A program made the position numbers and the translations under genes. The notes beneath the pieces were generated by a model. The model was not told the origin of the DNA, did no database searches, and was given only the letters and a program-made list of their open reading frames with translations. DNA of 7,103 bases, taken from positions 3,930-11,032 of the forward strand of contig PMOV01000219.1 in assembly GCA_003161195.1 (NCBI GenBank), written 5' to 3'. Below are positions 1 through 7,058 of the stretch, in pieces (position 1 is the stretch's first letter; each line of letters begins with the position of its first letter). The DNA comes from Acidobacteriota bacterium (GTDB lineage: Bacteria; Acidobacteriota; Terriglobia; Acidiferrales; UBA7541).

Positions 1-1108
1 TGTGCATTTCCACGTATTTCACCGAACCGCAGAGGCCTTCTTCCTCGCCGCTGAAAAGCACGAAGCGGATGGTGCGTCTCGGCTGTACACCGCTTTTCAC
101 CAGGGCGCGGGCGGCTTCCAGTACGGCCATAGAGCCGGTGCCGTTGTCCGTCGAGCCGGTGCCCAAGTCCCACGAATCGAGGTGCGCGCCGAGCATCACC
201 ACTTCGTCGGGCTTTTCGCTGCCGCGAATTTCCGCCACGGTGTTGTAGACCTCGACGGGCTTATCGCTAAAGGAATTGGCGATGGACAGCTCGAGTTGCA
301 CGGGGCCGTGTTTCAACATGCGGAAAATCATGCGATAGCCTTCGCCGGTTATGAAGGCGGTGGGCACGGCACCGATGTTAAATGGCTCAGGGCTGATGTC
401 CGTCATATTGAGCAAAGCGTGCGGCTTGCCGGAATCGCGAAGCACCGCGCCCACGCCTTCTTGTTGAAAGAACGCGCTGCGCAGGCGGCCAAATTCCTGC
501 AGCGCCGCGAACGGCGATGGCGCCGGAGGTTGCCCGGGGAATGGAGGCGGCGCCTGCATCGGGCGCACGGTGTTGGGATCCTGCGGGCGCGGCGGCGAGA
601 GGCTGTCTGGCTCTTGATAAATAACAATTGCGCCTTTAAGCCCGCCGCGAAATTTCTCGAGTCCCTCTTTTGTGAGTGCGTCCACGTATACGACTGGCCC
701 ACGCACGGTGCCCAGCGTGCTCGGCGACCAGCCTGCCGAAGCGATAGTCAGCGGATGCTCGGCTGGAGAGAGGATGCGGGCGCTGGCAGTGCCACGCGTC
801 CAACCGTGCGCGATGGTCCAGGGCTCCAGGTGCACGTTGGTGAGACCGTATTTGCGGAACATATCGGCGGTCCAGTCGTTGGCTTGCTTTAGTTGCGGCG
901 AGCCGGTGAGCCGCGCGCCAATTTCGTCGGAGAGATATTCGAGGTTCGCCATCAACTCGCTGTGCTCGCGCACTTGCGCGAGAATCTGCGCATCCGCAGC
1001 CGCGAGTGCGCCGCTGCGGCCATCATCCGCGGCGCCTGCCGAGCCAGAACCGAGACCAATGAACAACCCTACCAGGAGAAGACCAATCACTAGACGACGA
1101 GAATTCAT
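1..1108 (-). CDS. Secreted M28-family (carboxypeptidase Q-like) zinc peptidase, C-terminus cut by window edge
   Basis: I translated this frame by hand: it is open from an ATG at 1108 to the left edge, giving 369 residues without a stop. Residues 1-26 look like a Sec signal peptide (basic MNSRR start, Leu/Gly-rich core, cleavage near SAGA|AD). Residues about 130-260 resemble a PA-type inserted domain containing a proline-rich loop (172-199). The M28 catalytic core follows: HLDSWD at 309-314 gives metal ligand H309, D321 in STDNGTG fits the bridging aspartate, and GEEEG at 354-358 gives the catalytic base E355 and ligand E356. HLDSWD is typical of the carboxypeptidase Q-like branch. The last Asp and His ligands should lie beyond position 1. 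It probably removes amino acids from peptides outside the cytoplasm; the end it attacks cannot be told. The start at 1108 is preferred over an in-frame ATG at 1135 because it directly precedes the signal peptide and has a G-run six bases upstream. Confidence 0.9.
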   Translation of the reverse strand, partial: MNSRRLVIGLLLVGLFIGLGSGSAGAADDGRSGALAAADAQILAQVREHSELMANLEYLSDEIGARLTGSPQLKQANDWTADMFRKYGLTNVHLEPWTIAHGWTRGTASARILSPAEHPLTIASAGWSPSTLGTVRGPVVYVDALTKEGLEKFRGGLKGAIVIYQEPDSLSPPRPQDPNTVRPMQAPPPFPGQPPAPSPFAALQEFGRLRSAFFQQEGVGAVLRDSGKPHALLNMTDISPEPFNIGAVPTAFITGEGYRMIFRMLKHGPVQLELSIANSFSDKPVEVYNTVAEIRGSEKPDEVVMLGAHLDSWDLGTGSTDNGTGSMAVLEAARALVKSGVQPRRTIRFVLFSGEEEGLCGSVKYVEMH

Positions 1109-1114
1109 CCGATG

Positions 1115-1119
1115 CCCCC
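1115..1119 (-). promoter_or_regulatory. Probable ribosome binding site of the M28 gene
   Basis: On the minus strand a run of five G lies six bases before the ATG at 1108. It is a poor Shine-Dalgarno match, but the alternative in-frame ATG at 1135 has no purine-rich stretch before it, so this site supports the shorter start. The 103-bp gap between this gene and mutM (1109-1211) also holds TATAGAAT on the minus strand (1188-1195), which resembles a -10 element but has no convincing -35 partner. Confidence 0.35.
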
Positions 1120-1211
1120 GAAATGTCCTGTGCATTATGAACGGAAACTTCGTGATGCGAACTGCTACCGCAGAGCCGCCGACGATGATTCTATAGACGT
1201 TGCTGACCAGC

Positions 1212-2165
1212 TTAACGGTTTCGCGCAATCTTCCAACGCCCAGTGCGAGGCTTGGACGCCTTGGCCTTTACGCCGCGTGCAGCCCTGGGCAAAGGCAACG
1301 GCCGGCAGTCTCGGGGCGCGTGCTGGCACGCAGGGCAATAGTAGCTGCTGCGACCCGCAACGATGGTCCGCCGAACGATCGCGCCGCAACGATAACACTT
1401 ATGACCCTCACGGCCGTATGCGCGATGGTGTTTCTGATATTCGCCCGGCTCACCTTGCCCGTCCTGAAAATCCGCGATGGTGGACCCGCGCAGGGAAATA
1501 GCCTTGCGCAGGATTTCCTGCAGTACGCGGCGCAGCTTTAGCAATTGCGCTGGCGTAAGGCTCGCGCTGGTACGGGCCGGGTGAATCTTCGCGCGCCACA
1601 GACTTTCGTCCGCGTAAATGTTTCCCACGCCGCGCAGCACGCTCTGATCCAGCAGCAGCGCCTTGATACGCGAGCGCCGCGCCTTGATGCGCGCGACGAA
1701 TTCTTCCTCGCCCACCAACAATGGGTCCGCTCCGAACCGCTGCAACTCGCGCGCAATGGCTTCGCCCGCCAGGTAGGCGATACGCCCGAAACGCCGCGGA
1801 TCGGTGTAGCGCAACTCCCGCCCATCATCGAGCGCCATCCAAACATGCGTGTGTTTCTCGTGCGCTTCATCTGCGCGGCGCGACGCCAGATTACCCGTCA
1901 TGCCCAAATGCACCAGCAGTGAAGCGGCTTCCGGTTCCACGGTGGAATTTACCGCTCCAGATATCTCTGCCGCGGACAGCCGCAGCATCATGAACTTCCC
2001 GTAGCGTTCCACGGCGTCGATGCGCCGCCCCGGCAGGTGACGCTCAAGCGCCCCCGGATCGTCGATAAAATCCGTTTTGCCCAGTGCGACAGAAAGTATT
2101 TTTCTGCCCATGACGGTTTTTTGTAGCCCACGAGCTACGGTTTCAACTTCCGGAAGTTCCGGCAT
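1212..2165 (-). CDS. mutM: Formamidopyrimidine-DNA glycosylase / AP lyase (MutM/Fpg) with extended basic C-terminus
   Basis: This bifunctional repair enzyme removes oxidised purines such as 8-oxoguanine and nicks the DNA by beta,delta-elimination in the cytoplasm. The N-terminus is MPELPEVETVARGL: after Met removal P2 is the nucleophile and E3 the catalytic acid. K57 in RYGKF matches the conserved lysine. The three residues that fill the gap left by the flipped base are M89 (HLGMTG), R124 and F126 (DPRRFG). The helix-two-turn-helix lies around 165-195. A C4 zinc finger is complete: C257-x2-C260-x16-C277-x2-C280. The protein has 317 residues against about 269 in E. coli. The excess is roughly 15 residues between K57 and M89 (around 67-81) and a tail of 37 residues after the last zinc cysteine, 12 of them Lys or Arg. 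The start is fixed by the invariant PELPEVE and by AGGA seven bases upstream (2173-2176). All catalytic residues are intact, so it is expected to be active. Confidence 0.97.
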   Translation of the reverse strand: MPELPEVETVARGLQKTVMGRKILSVALGKTDFIDDPGALERHLPGRRIDAVERYGKFMMLRLSAAEISGAVNSTVEPEAASLLVHLGMTGNLASRRADEAHEKHTHVWMALDDGRELRYTDPRRFGRIAYLAGEAIARELQRFGADPLLVGEEEFVARIKARRSRIKALLLDQSVLRGVGNIYADESLWRAKIHPARTSASLTPAQLLKLRRVLQEILRKAISLRGSTIADFQDGQGEPGEYQKHHRAYGREGHKCYRCGAIVRRTIVAGRSSYYCPACQHAPRDCRPLPLPRAARGVKAKASKPRTGRWKIARNR

Positions 2166-2218
2166 CAGGGAATCCTAGCAAAGTTAGGCGCAGGCAATGC
2201 GGCATGGCGATGCTGGCT

Positions 2219-2236
2219 GTCGCAACGGCTTGCGAC
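2219..2236. other. Intergenic hairpin between the tricorn gene and mutM
   Basis: A perfect 7-bp stem (GTCGCAA pairing with TTGCGAC) encloses a CGGC loop, starting 28 bp after the tricorn stop and ending 53 bp before the mutM start. No T-run follows on the minus strand, so it is not a canonical intrinsic terminator. TGCGACTC occurs here (2231-2238) and again at 2247-2254, so the upstream arm could pair with either copy. It may slow transcription, protect the 3' end of the tricorn message or be a Rho-linked end; none of these can be decided from sequence. I see nothing else in the 99-bp gap except the mutM Shine-Dalgarno. Confidence 0.5.
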
Positions 2237-2264
2237 TCGATGTCGGTGCGACTCTGCCACACTG

Positions 2265-5200
2265 CTACTTCTTCTGATAATTCGGATATGCCGGATGATT
2301 CGGAATCACCACCGGATTTTTCTTCAGCGCCTCGAGCGTCAGCTGTACTGCTCGCTCGAGTTGCGGATCGTGCCCGTTTGCCACGGACTCCGGATCGTTT
2401 TCCACTTCCACGTCCGGCGCCACGCCATGATTTTCAACTTCCCACGAACCGTGCAGCCCATAAATCGCCACACGAGGGGCCGTCACGGTACCGCCGTCGA
2501 TCAACGTCGGGTAATTATAGATGCCCACGAGCCCGCCCCACGTCCGCGTACCCACGAGCGGCCCTACCTTGTCCTGTTTGAACATCCACGGCAGCGCATC
2601 GCCGCCCGAACCGGACATTTCATTGATGATCATGGTCTTCGGCCCATAAATCTGCGCCAGCGGCGAGCAGAACTTCTCGCCTTCGCGCGAAATCGCGCAG
2701 TTGCGCAGCGGTCGCTCGAGTTCATCGATGATGTAGTCGGCAATTTGCCCGCCGTGGTTGTAGCGCTCGTCGATGATCGCGCCTTGTTTGCCCACTTGCG
2801 AAAAATAAAAGCGGTTGAAATTCAGGAAGCCGCCCGTCGCGGTGTCCGGCACGTGCACATAGGCCAGCTTGCCGCCGCTAAGTTCGTCCACCTTTCGGCG
2901 GTTGTCCTCTTCCCAGGCACGATTGCGCAGGCCAGCTTCGCTGGCCACCGGCACTACGTTTACATCGCGCGCGCCCTTGCCGTCCGTGCTCGGGCCCACT
3001 TTGATGCGCACTTGCTTGCCGGCGGTATTCTCAAAGAAGCTGTACACTTCGGCGGGCGGGCGTACGTCACGACCGTTCACTTCCAGCAGGTACTCACCGG
3101 CCCTCACGTCGACGCCGGGTTGCGTCAACGGCGCCTTCAGATCAGGATTCCAGTTTTCGCCGTTGAAAATACGCGCAAAGCGGTAACGTCCATTTTCGAT
3201 TTTATAGTCCGCGCCCAGGAGCCCACCGGAAACCCGTTTCGGTTCCGGTATGGCCCCGCCGCGGATGAACATATGCCCAATGGTGATCTCGCCGAGCATC
3301 TCGTCGAATAAATAATTCAAATCGCCGCGCCCGCCCAGATTTTTCAGGTACGGAGCATATTTCTTTTCCGCAGCCACGATGTTCAGTCCGTGGTGGTTGG
3401 GGTCGTACAGGAAATCCCGCTGGATGCGCCACACCTCGTGATACATCTGGTTCCACGCCGCGCGCGGATCGACGTAAATCTCCAGATTCTCCAGCTTCAG
3501 CTGGCCATCGCCAGGTTTTGCCGCCGCCGCGGTTCCGGCGATGAACCAATTGTCTCCCTGTTGGTACAGCGCTTTCTCTCCGCTCGCGGAGACAGCAAAG
3601 CTTGAGATGCCGCCAACAAATGGCTCTTCCTTGCGCGTCGTAAAGTCGAACTTGCTCACCGTCGACAGTGTCGGCTCATGGAACCGCGGAACGTCGGCCA
3701 CTTCGCTGACAAACAACGTCCCGGCTTTGCCAGCATCGAGGCTCACGATATTCCCCGCCTTGATGGGCAGCGCGACGATGCGCTGGCCAATGCCGTCGAG
3801 GTCGATGACCACCTTGACGGGCTCTTCCTTTTTGTCGCCTTCGTCTTTCTTATCTTTGTCGTCGTTCTTGTCGCTGTCTTTTCCCTTGTCCACGCTCTTA
3901 TCTTCTTTGCCTTTGTCGGCGTCTTTTTTGTCCGCCTCCTCTCCCTTCACTTTCTCCTCGTCGCTTTGCGGTTCCGTGGGCGAAGCATCGCCTTTCTTCA
4001 ACACCGAGGCATACACATGGCGCAGCACCGGGTGCTGGTAGCTCGACAGGTCCAGCCAGCCGGACGATAGTCCGACATCCGTGCTGGTGGCAAAGAGCAG
4101 CAACTTGCCGCCCTTATCGAAAATGGGATAACGCGCGTCGCTCACGCCGTCGGTGATCTGCGCTTCCTTGCCCGTCTCCAGCGAATATACGCAAACCGCG
4201 CGCAAGTGGTTCTCCAGGAATTTCGCGTAGGTAATCCACTTACTGTCCGGCGACCACGTTCCGCCCAGCGTCGAAGAAGGATCTTCGTAGCGGTCGGTGG
4301 CCACTTTCGCCGGCGTGCCTTTGTCGACGTCCACGTACCATAAATTCAGCCGCTTATCGGTGTATAGGATTTTCTTGCTGTCCGGCGACCACAGCGGTCC
4401 ATAAAAATAGGAAGGCGGATTGCCCAGATCGATCTTCTTCACCACGCCGAGCCCGGATTGACTGGTGAGATGCAGGGCGTATTCGCCGGATTCGTCGGAA
4501 AAATACGCGATCCACTTACCGTCCGGGGACCAGGCGGGATCGCGCTCGGCAACGCCCGTGGTGCGCGTAATGTTGCGAATGTCACCTTTGTCTCCCGGCA
4601 CCGTCACGATGTCTCCGTGCACCTCGAATACCGCGCGCGCACCCGTAGGCGAAATCCCCGCCGCGGCAATCTTGTCTCCCAGTTTTTCGAAATGCGCTCG
4701 CGTGGATGGCAGGTCGCCCGCAATCGTTACGTTCAGCCGGCGTGATTTTCCGCTCGCCACGTCATACAGGAAAATTGCGCCGAACTGTTCGTAGACCAGC
4801 GCGTCTGGACCCGCGGACAGGGTCTTCATGTCGAGGCCTTTATTCTCGATCAACTGCTTCACGGTTTTGGTTTTCGTGTCATAGGCGAATAGCGTCACAG
4901 GGCCGTTGCGGTCGGAGAGAAAATAAACCGTGTCGCCAAACCACACCGGGCTTTGATCGTTGGAGTTATCGCGCGGCACGCGCTCGAGCGCCAGATCGCT
5001 CAACCGCACAATATAGATGGGCGTAGTCTGCCCACCCCGATAGCGCTTCCATGACGTGCCTTGCCATTGAATATTCGGAACATACGCGATGCGCGAGGCA
5101 TCCGGCGAAAACCACGCATCGAAGCCGCGCCACATGGGCAACGCCTCCGCAGGACCGCCTTCGAGCGGTACGGTGTAGAGCTTCGTAAAATCCGCATACG

Positions 5201-5588
5201 CGTCACGGTCGGAAAGAAACAAAATCCGTTTGCCGTCCGGGGTCCATGAAACCGGCACGTCTTGCCCTGGGTGCCACGTCAAGCGTCGCGGCGTGCCGCC
5301 CCCCGCGGGCATCACGTAGACGTCGCGGTTCCCGTCATACTCGCCGGCAAACGCGATCCACTGCCCATCCGGCGAAAAAATCGGCAGTGCTTCATGGCCG
5401 CCGGTCGTCAATTGCCGTGCGTCCCCGCCTTCGCGCGACACGGTCCAGAGGTAGCCGCCGTAACTGAAGGCCACTTGTGTGCGGCTCAGCGTGGGGGCGC
5501 GCAAGAGCAAAGGTGCATCCTCGGCTGCGCGGGCCAACCCTCCAGCGAGCAACAGAAATGCCACCACGAGCGTGCAACGTACTTTCAT
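2265..5588 (-). CDS. Exported tricorn-type protease (peptidase family S41) with twin beta-propellers and PDZ domain
   Basis: This is a large serine protease expected to cut partly unfolded proteins or oligopeptides into short peptides. Residues 1-21 form a Sec signal peptide (cleavage near LARA|AED), placing it in the periplasm or outside. Residues about 30-290 and 300-690 form two beta-propellers with PD40/TolB-type blades, for example FSPDGQWIAF (71), WTPDGKRILF (115), WSPDGKWIAY (353), WSPDSKKILY (400) and WSPDSKWITY (445). Residues 531-590 are a charged linker. C1 lies around 700-775, PDZ around 785-880 and C2 around 890-1090. By comparison with Thermoplasma tricorn (Ser745, His746, Ser965, Glu1023) I assign H772 in IGHMF, nucleophile S994 in MSGSGGD and E1052 in WEVENHG; the Ser745 position appears to be G771. 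The 1107 residues compare with 1071 in Thermoplasma. The start is supported by GGAGG four bases upstream and by the signal peptide. The gene lies 57 bp after the M16 gene, with no visible terminator between. Confidence 0.93.
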   Translation of the reverse strand: MKVRCTLVVAFLLLAGGLARAAEDAPLLLRAPTLSRTQVAFSYGGYLWTVSREGGDARQLTTGGHEALPIFSPDGQWIAFAGEYDGNRDVYVMPAGGGTPRRLTWHPGQDVPVSWTPDGKRILFLSDRDAYADFTKLYTVPLEGGPAEALPMWRGFDAWFSPDASRIAYVPNIQWQGTSWKRYRGGQTTPIYIVRLSDLALERVPRDNSNDQSPVWFGDTVYFLSDRNGPVTLFAYDTKTKTVKQLIENKGLDMKTLSAGPDALVYEQFGAIFLYDVASGKSRRLNVTIAGDLPSTRAHFEKLGDKIAAAGISPTGARAVFEVHGDIVTVPGDKGDIRNITRTTGVAERDPAWSPDGKWIAYFSDESGEYALHLTSQSGLGVVKKIDLGNPPSYFYGPLWSPDSKKILYTDKRLNLWYVDVDKGTPAKVATDRYEDPSSTLGGTWSPDSKWITYAKFLENHLRAVCVYSLETGKEAQITDGVSDARYPIFDKGGKLLLFATSTDVGLSSGWLDLSSYQHPVLRHVYASVLKKGDASPTEPQSDEEKVKGEEADKKDADKGKEDKSVDKGKDSDKNDDKDKKDEGDKKEEPVKVVIDLDGIGQRIVALPIKAGNIVSLDAGKAGTLFVSEVADVPRFHEPTLSTVSKFDFTTRKEEPFVGGISSFAVSASGEKALYQQGDNWFIAGTAAAAKPGDGQLKLENLEIYVDPRAAWNQMYHEVWRIQRDFLYDPNHHGLNIVAAEKKYAPYLKNLGGRGDLNYLFDEMLGEITIGHMFIRGGAIPEPKRVSGGLLGADYKIENGRYRFARIFNGENWNPDLKAPLTQPGVDVRAGEYLLEVNGRDVRPPAEVYSFFENTAGKQVRIKVGPSTDGKGARDVNVVPVASEAGLRNRAWEEDNRRKVDELSGGKLAYVHVPDTATGGFLNFNRFYFSQVGKQGAIIDERYNHGGQIADYIIDELERPLRNCAISREGEKFCSPLAQIYGPKTMIINEMSGSGGDALPWMFKQDKVGPLVGTRTWGGLVGIYNYPTLIDGGTVTAPRVAIYGLHGSWEVENHGVAPDVEVENDPESVANGHDPQLERAVQLTLEALKKNPVVIPNHPAYPNYQKK
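3813..3998 (-). repeat. Low-complexity Lys/Asp/Glu linker-coding tract inside the tricorn gene
   Basis: Residues 531-592 fall between recognisable propeller segments and have no counterpart in the basic tricorn plan. Of residues 531-590, 17 are Lys, 14 Asp and 9 Glu, so 40 of 60 are charged, with no aromatic residue or cysteine. Short units such as DKGKED, DKGKDSD and DKDKKDE are near-repeats of one another. The coding strand is strongly purine-rich (GAC/AAG/GAA codons), so the tract may vary in length by slippage. It is probably a flexible, solvent-exposed loop. Linkers of this kind are common in bacterial tricorn homologues, but what they do is not established. Confidence 0.75.
4235..4530. 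repeat. DNA repeats from propeller blades of the tricorn gene
   Basis: Three blades share near-identical DNA. CTGTCCGGCGACCAC is exact at 4243-4257 and 4378-4392. A related 22-base stretch beginning tccactta occurs at 4235-4256 and 4511-4532, differing at two positions. These encode WSPD(S/G)K-type blade motifs at residues 353, 400 and 445, spaced about 45-47 residues. They reflect blade duplication or shared codon choice, not a mobile element. Confidence 0.6.
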
Positions 5589-5592
5589 GCCG

Positions 5593-5597
5593 CCTCC
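5593..5597 (-). promoter_or_regulatory. Strong ribosome binding site of the tricorn gene
   Basis: GGAGG on the minus strand lies four bases before the ATG at 5588. It is the best Shine-Dalgarno match in the window and confirms the start at the signal-peptide methionine. The 57-bp gap upstream (5589-5645) shows no T-run hairpin and no clear promoter, consistent with read-through from the M16 gene. Confidence 0.6.
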
Positions 5598-5645
5598 GCA
5601 AGTTATTGTTTGGCGATGCTAATTCTTCACGCTAGAAACGTCGCG

Positions 5646-7058
5646 CTAATTTCTTGGCCAAAACCCTGGTGCGCTGATCTCCCGCGCGTCCTGCTTCTCG
5701 GCGTACTTCTTCACCGCGGGCGCGATGGCCGCCGATTTGCCGATCAGCACGAACGCTAGATTTTCTTCCGGGAAATGTTTCTGAATCACCTGGCGCGCGG
5801 TCTCGAGCGTCACGGCGTCGATGCGCGCTTCCAGTCGGTTCACTTCGCTATCGTCCAGGCCGTAAAATTCATCGCTGGCGATGTGTTCGGCCAGGGCACG
5901 CGAGGTTTCGATGGTCGGGGGAAACTGCCCCTTGATGTAGCTCTTCGCCGATTCCAGTTGCTCTGCCGTGATGCCGTCTTTGTGCAGCTTGTGCAAGACA
6001 TCCAGCGCCATATCGATCGCCTGCACGGTGGCGTCATTTTTCGTGAAGGTATAAATCCCGAATGGTCCGGGCGCCTTTCGCGGATCGAAGCTGGAGCGCA
6101 CGCCATAGGTCAGGCCCGATTCAACGCGCATCGCTTCGTTGAGCATCGAGGTGAAGCGCCCGCCGAAGATGGTGTTCACCACGCGGATGGCCACGCGGTC
6201 CGGATCGCCGGCCGCGGTTTCCACATTGCCGATAGCGAAATATGTCTGCGAAGCATCTGGCTTGTCCACCAGTAGAAGGCGCTTGCCCTTGACTTGTTGC
6301 GCCACGGGAATCGCCGCAGATGCGACCGACTTCCCGGCCCAAGTACCGAACGTTTCGTCCAGCTTCTTGCGCAATTCGACCGCGTTGAATTCTCCCGCTA
6401 CCGCCAGGATGGTATTTCCTGGTGTGTAATTCGCCTCGTAGAAGCCTTCGACATTGTCGCGCGAGATTTTCTTCAGTGAGACTTCGTCGCCGCTCTCCGG
6501 CCGGCCATATCCGCGTCCGTCATATAGGTATCCGTAGTAATACGTGCTCAGCACCTGCGGCGGGTCGTCTTTCGCGCCTTTCACAGCGTCGAGAGTTTGC
6601 GCCAGCGATTTGTCCACTTCGGCCTGCGGAAAGGTCGGATGCAGCAGGCCGTCGGCGAACAGTTCCAAGCCCTCATCCAGGTCCTTGGTGAGGAATTCCG
6701 CTATGACAGTAGTGTAATCCGCGCCTGCGCCCGCCTCGAAGGAGCCGCCGATATAGTCAAGATCCGTCGCGAATTGCTGGGCGGAGCGCTTTTTCGTGCC
6801 CTTGCGCAGCAGCGATGCGGTTTGCGACGCCAAGCCTTCCTGTCCTAGGGGATCTGCCGCCGCGCCGCTCTTCACCAGGGCCGCGAAACTCACGATAGGG
6901 ACGCCGTGTTTTTCCATCAGCAACACGGTGAGACCATTTTTCAGCACGATTTTCTCGTGTGGCGGCAATTTGATGGTCTGTGCTCCGCTTGCCGCGCTCA
7001 GCAATGCCACCATCGCCATTGCAGCAGAGGCGCGAACTACATGCGTAGCTAGCTTCAT
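5646..7058 (-). CDS. Exported M16-family peptidase-like protein lacking the HxxEH zinc site (probable non-catalytic subunit)
   Basis: The protein has the two-domain fold of half-size M16 (M16B) proteins. Residues 1-26 are a signal peptide (cleavage near ASGA|QT). The N-terminal M16 domain spans about 36-190 and starts with VLKNGLTVLLMEKH; the C-terminal domain spans about 195-380. Aligning EGLASQTASLLRKGT (74-88) with the usual GLAHFLEHMLFKGT shows S78, A81 and S82 in place of His, Glu and His, so zinc cannot be bound in the normal way. The C-terminal domain keeps R311 and Y318 (RVESGLTY), the Arg/Tyr pair that binds substrate in the non-catalytic half of heterodimeric M16 enzymes. The 470 residues are normal for one half. 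Its start overlaps the stop of the upstream gene as ATGA, the usual arrangement for paired M16 subunits made in equal amounts. It probably acts in the periplasm with that partner on peptides. A pure chaperone or binding role cannot be excluded. Confidence 0.92.
   Translation of the reverse strand: MKLATHVVRASAAMAMVALLSAASGAQTIKLPPHEKIVLKNGLTVLLMEKHGVPIVSFAALVKSGAAADPLGQEGLASQTASLLRKGTKKRSAQQFATDLDYIGGSFEAGAGADYTTVIAEFLTKDLDEGLELFADGLLHPTFPQAEVDKSLAQTLDAVKGAKDDPPQVLSTYYYGYLYDGRGYGRPESGDEVSLKKISRDNVEGFYEANYTPGNTILAVAGEFNAVELRKKLDETFGTWAGKSVASAAIPVAQQVKGKRLLLVDKPDASQTYFAIGNVETAAGDPDRVAIRVVNTIFGGRFTSMLNEAMRVESGLTYGVRSSFDPRKAPGPFGIYTFTKNDATVQAIDMALDVLHKLHKDGITAEQLESAKSYIKGQFPPTIETSRALAEHIASDEFYGLDDSEVNRLEARIDAVTLETARQVIQKHFPEENLAFVLIGKSAAIAPAVKKYAEKQDAREISAPGFWPRN
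7055..7058 (-). promoter_or_regulatory. ATGA stop/start overlap, likely translational coupling
   Basis: The TGA of the upstream frame (7057-7055) shares bases with the ATG of the M16-like gene (7058-7056). AGAGG lies ten bases before the ATG (7069-7073), a weak Shine-Dalgarno at a long distance, so translation probably depends on ribosomes finishing the upstream gene. This would keep the two products in fixed proportion. Confidence 0.7.

Noticed and set aside
2..892. Long plus-strand open frame opposite the M28 gene
   Set aside because: The minus strand here encodes a protein with a signal peptide and intact M28 metal motifs. The plus frame gives no recognisable domain and is a by-product of GC-rich codon use.
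1133..1135. Alternative upstream ATG for the M28 gene
   Set aside because: It would add nine residues before the signal peptide and has no Shine-Dalgarno-like sequence, whereas the start at 1108 has one.
1188..1195. TATAGAAT on the minus strand as a promoter for the M28 gene
   Set aside because: The -10 resemblance is good, but no -35 match lies at 16-18 bp, and single hexamers of this kind arise by chance. It is mentioned only as a possibility.
2219..2236. Intrinsic terminator after the tricorn gene
   Set aside because: The stem is perfect but no T-run follows on the minus strand, so it is listed as a hairpin only.
2295..3311. 338-codon plus-strand open frame opposite the tricorn catalytic domains
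   Set aside because: It is an antisense shadow of conserved C1, PDZ and C2 coding sequence, rich in His, Arg and Ala with no domain-like pattern.
3541..4041. Serine-rich plus-strand frame
   Set aside because: It lies opposite the tricorn linker and propeller and mirrors their codons; it shows no motif or plausible start context.
3678..4070. Plus-strand frame that looks like a small membrane protein
   Set aside because: Its hydrophobic run is simply the complement of Lys/Asp/Glu codons of the tricorn linker (CTT, GTC, TTC read as Leu, Val, Phe). It has no independent support.
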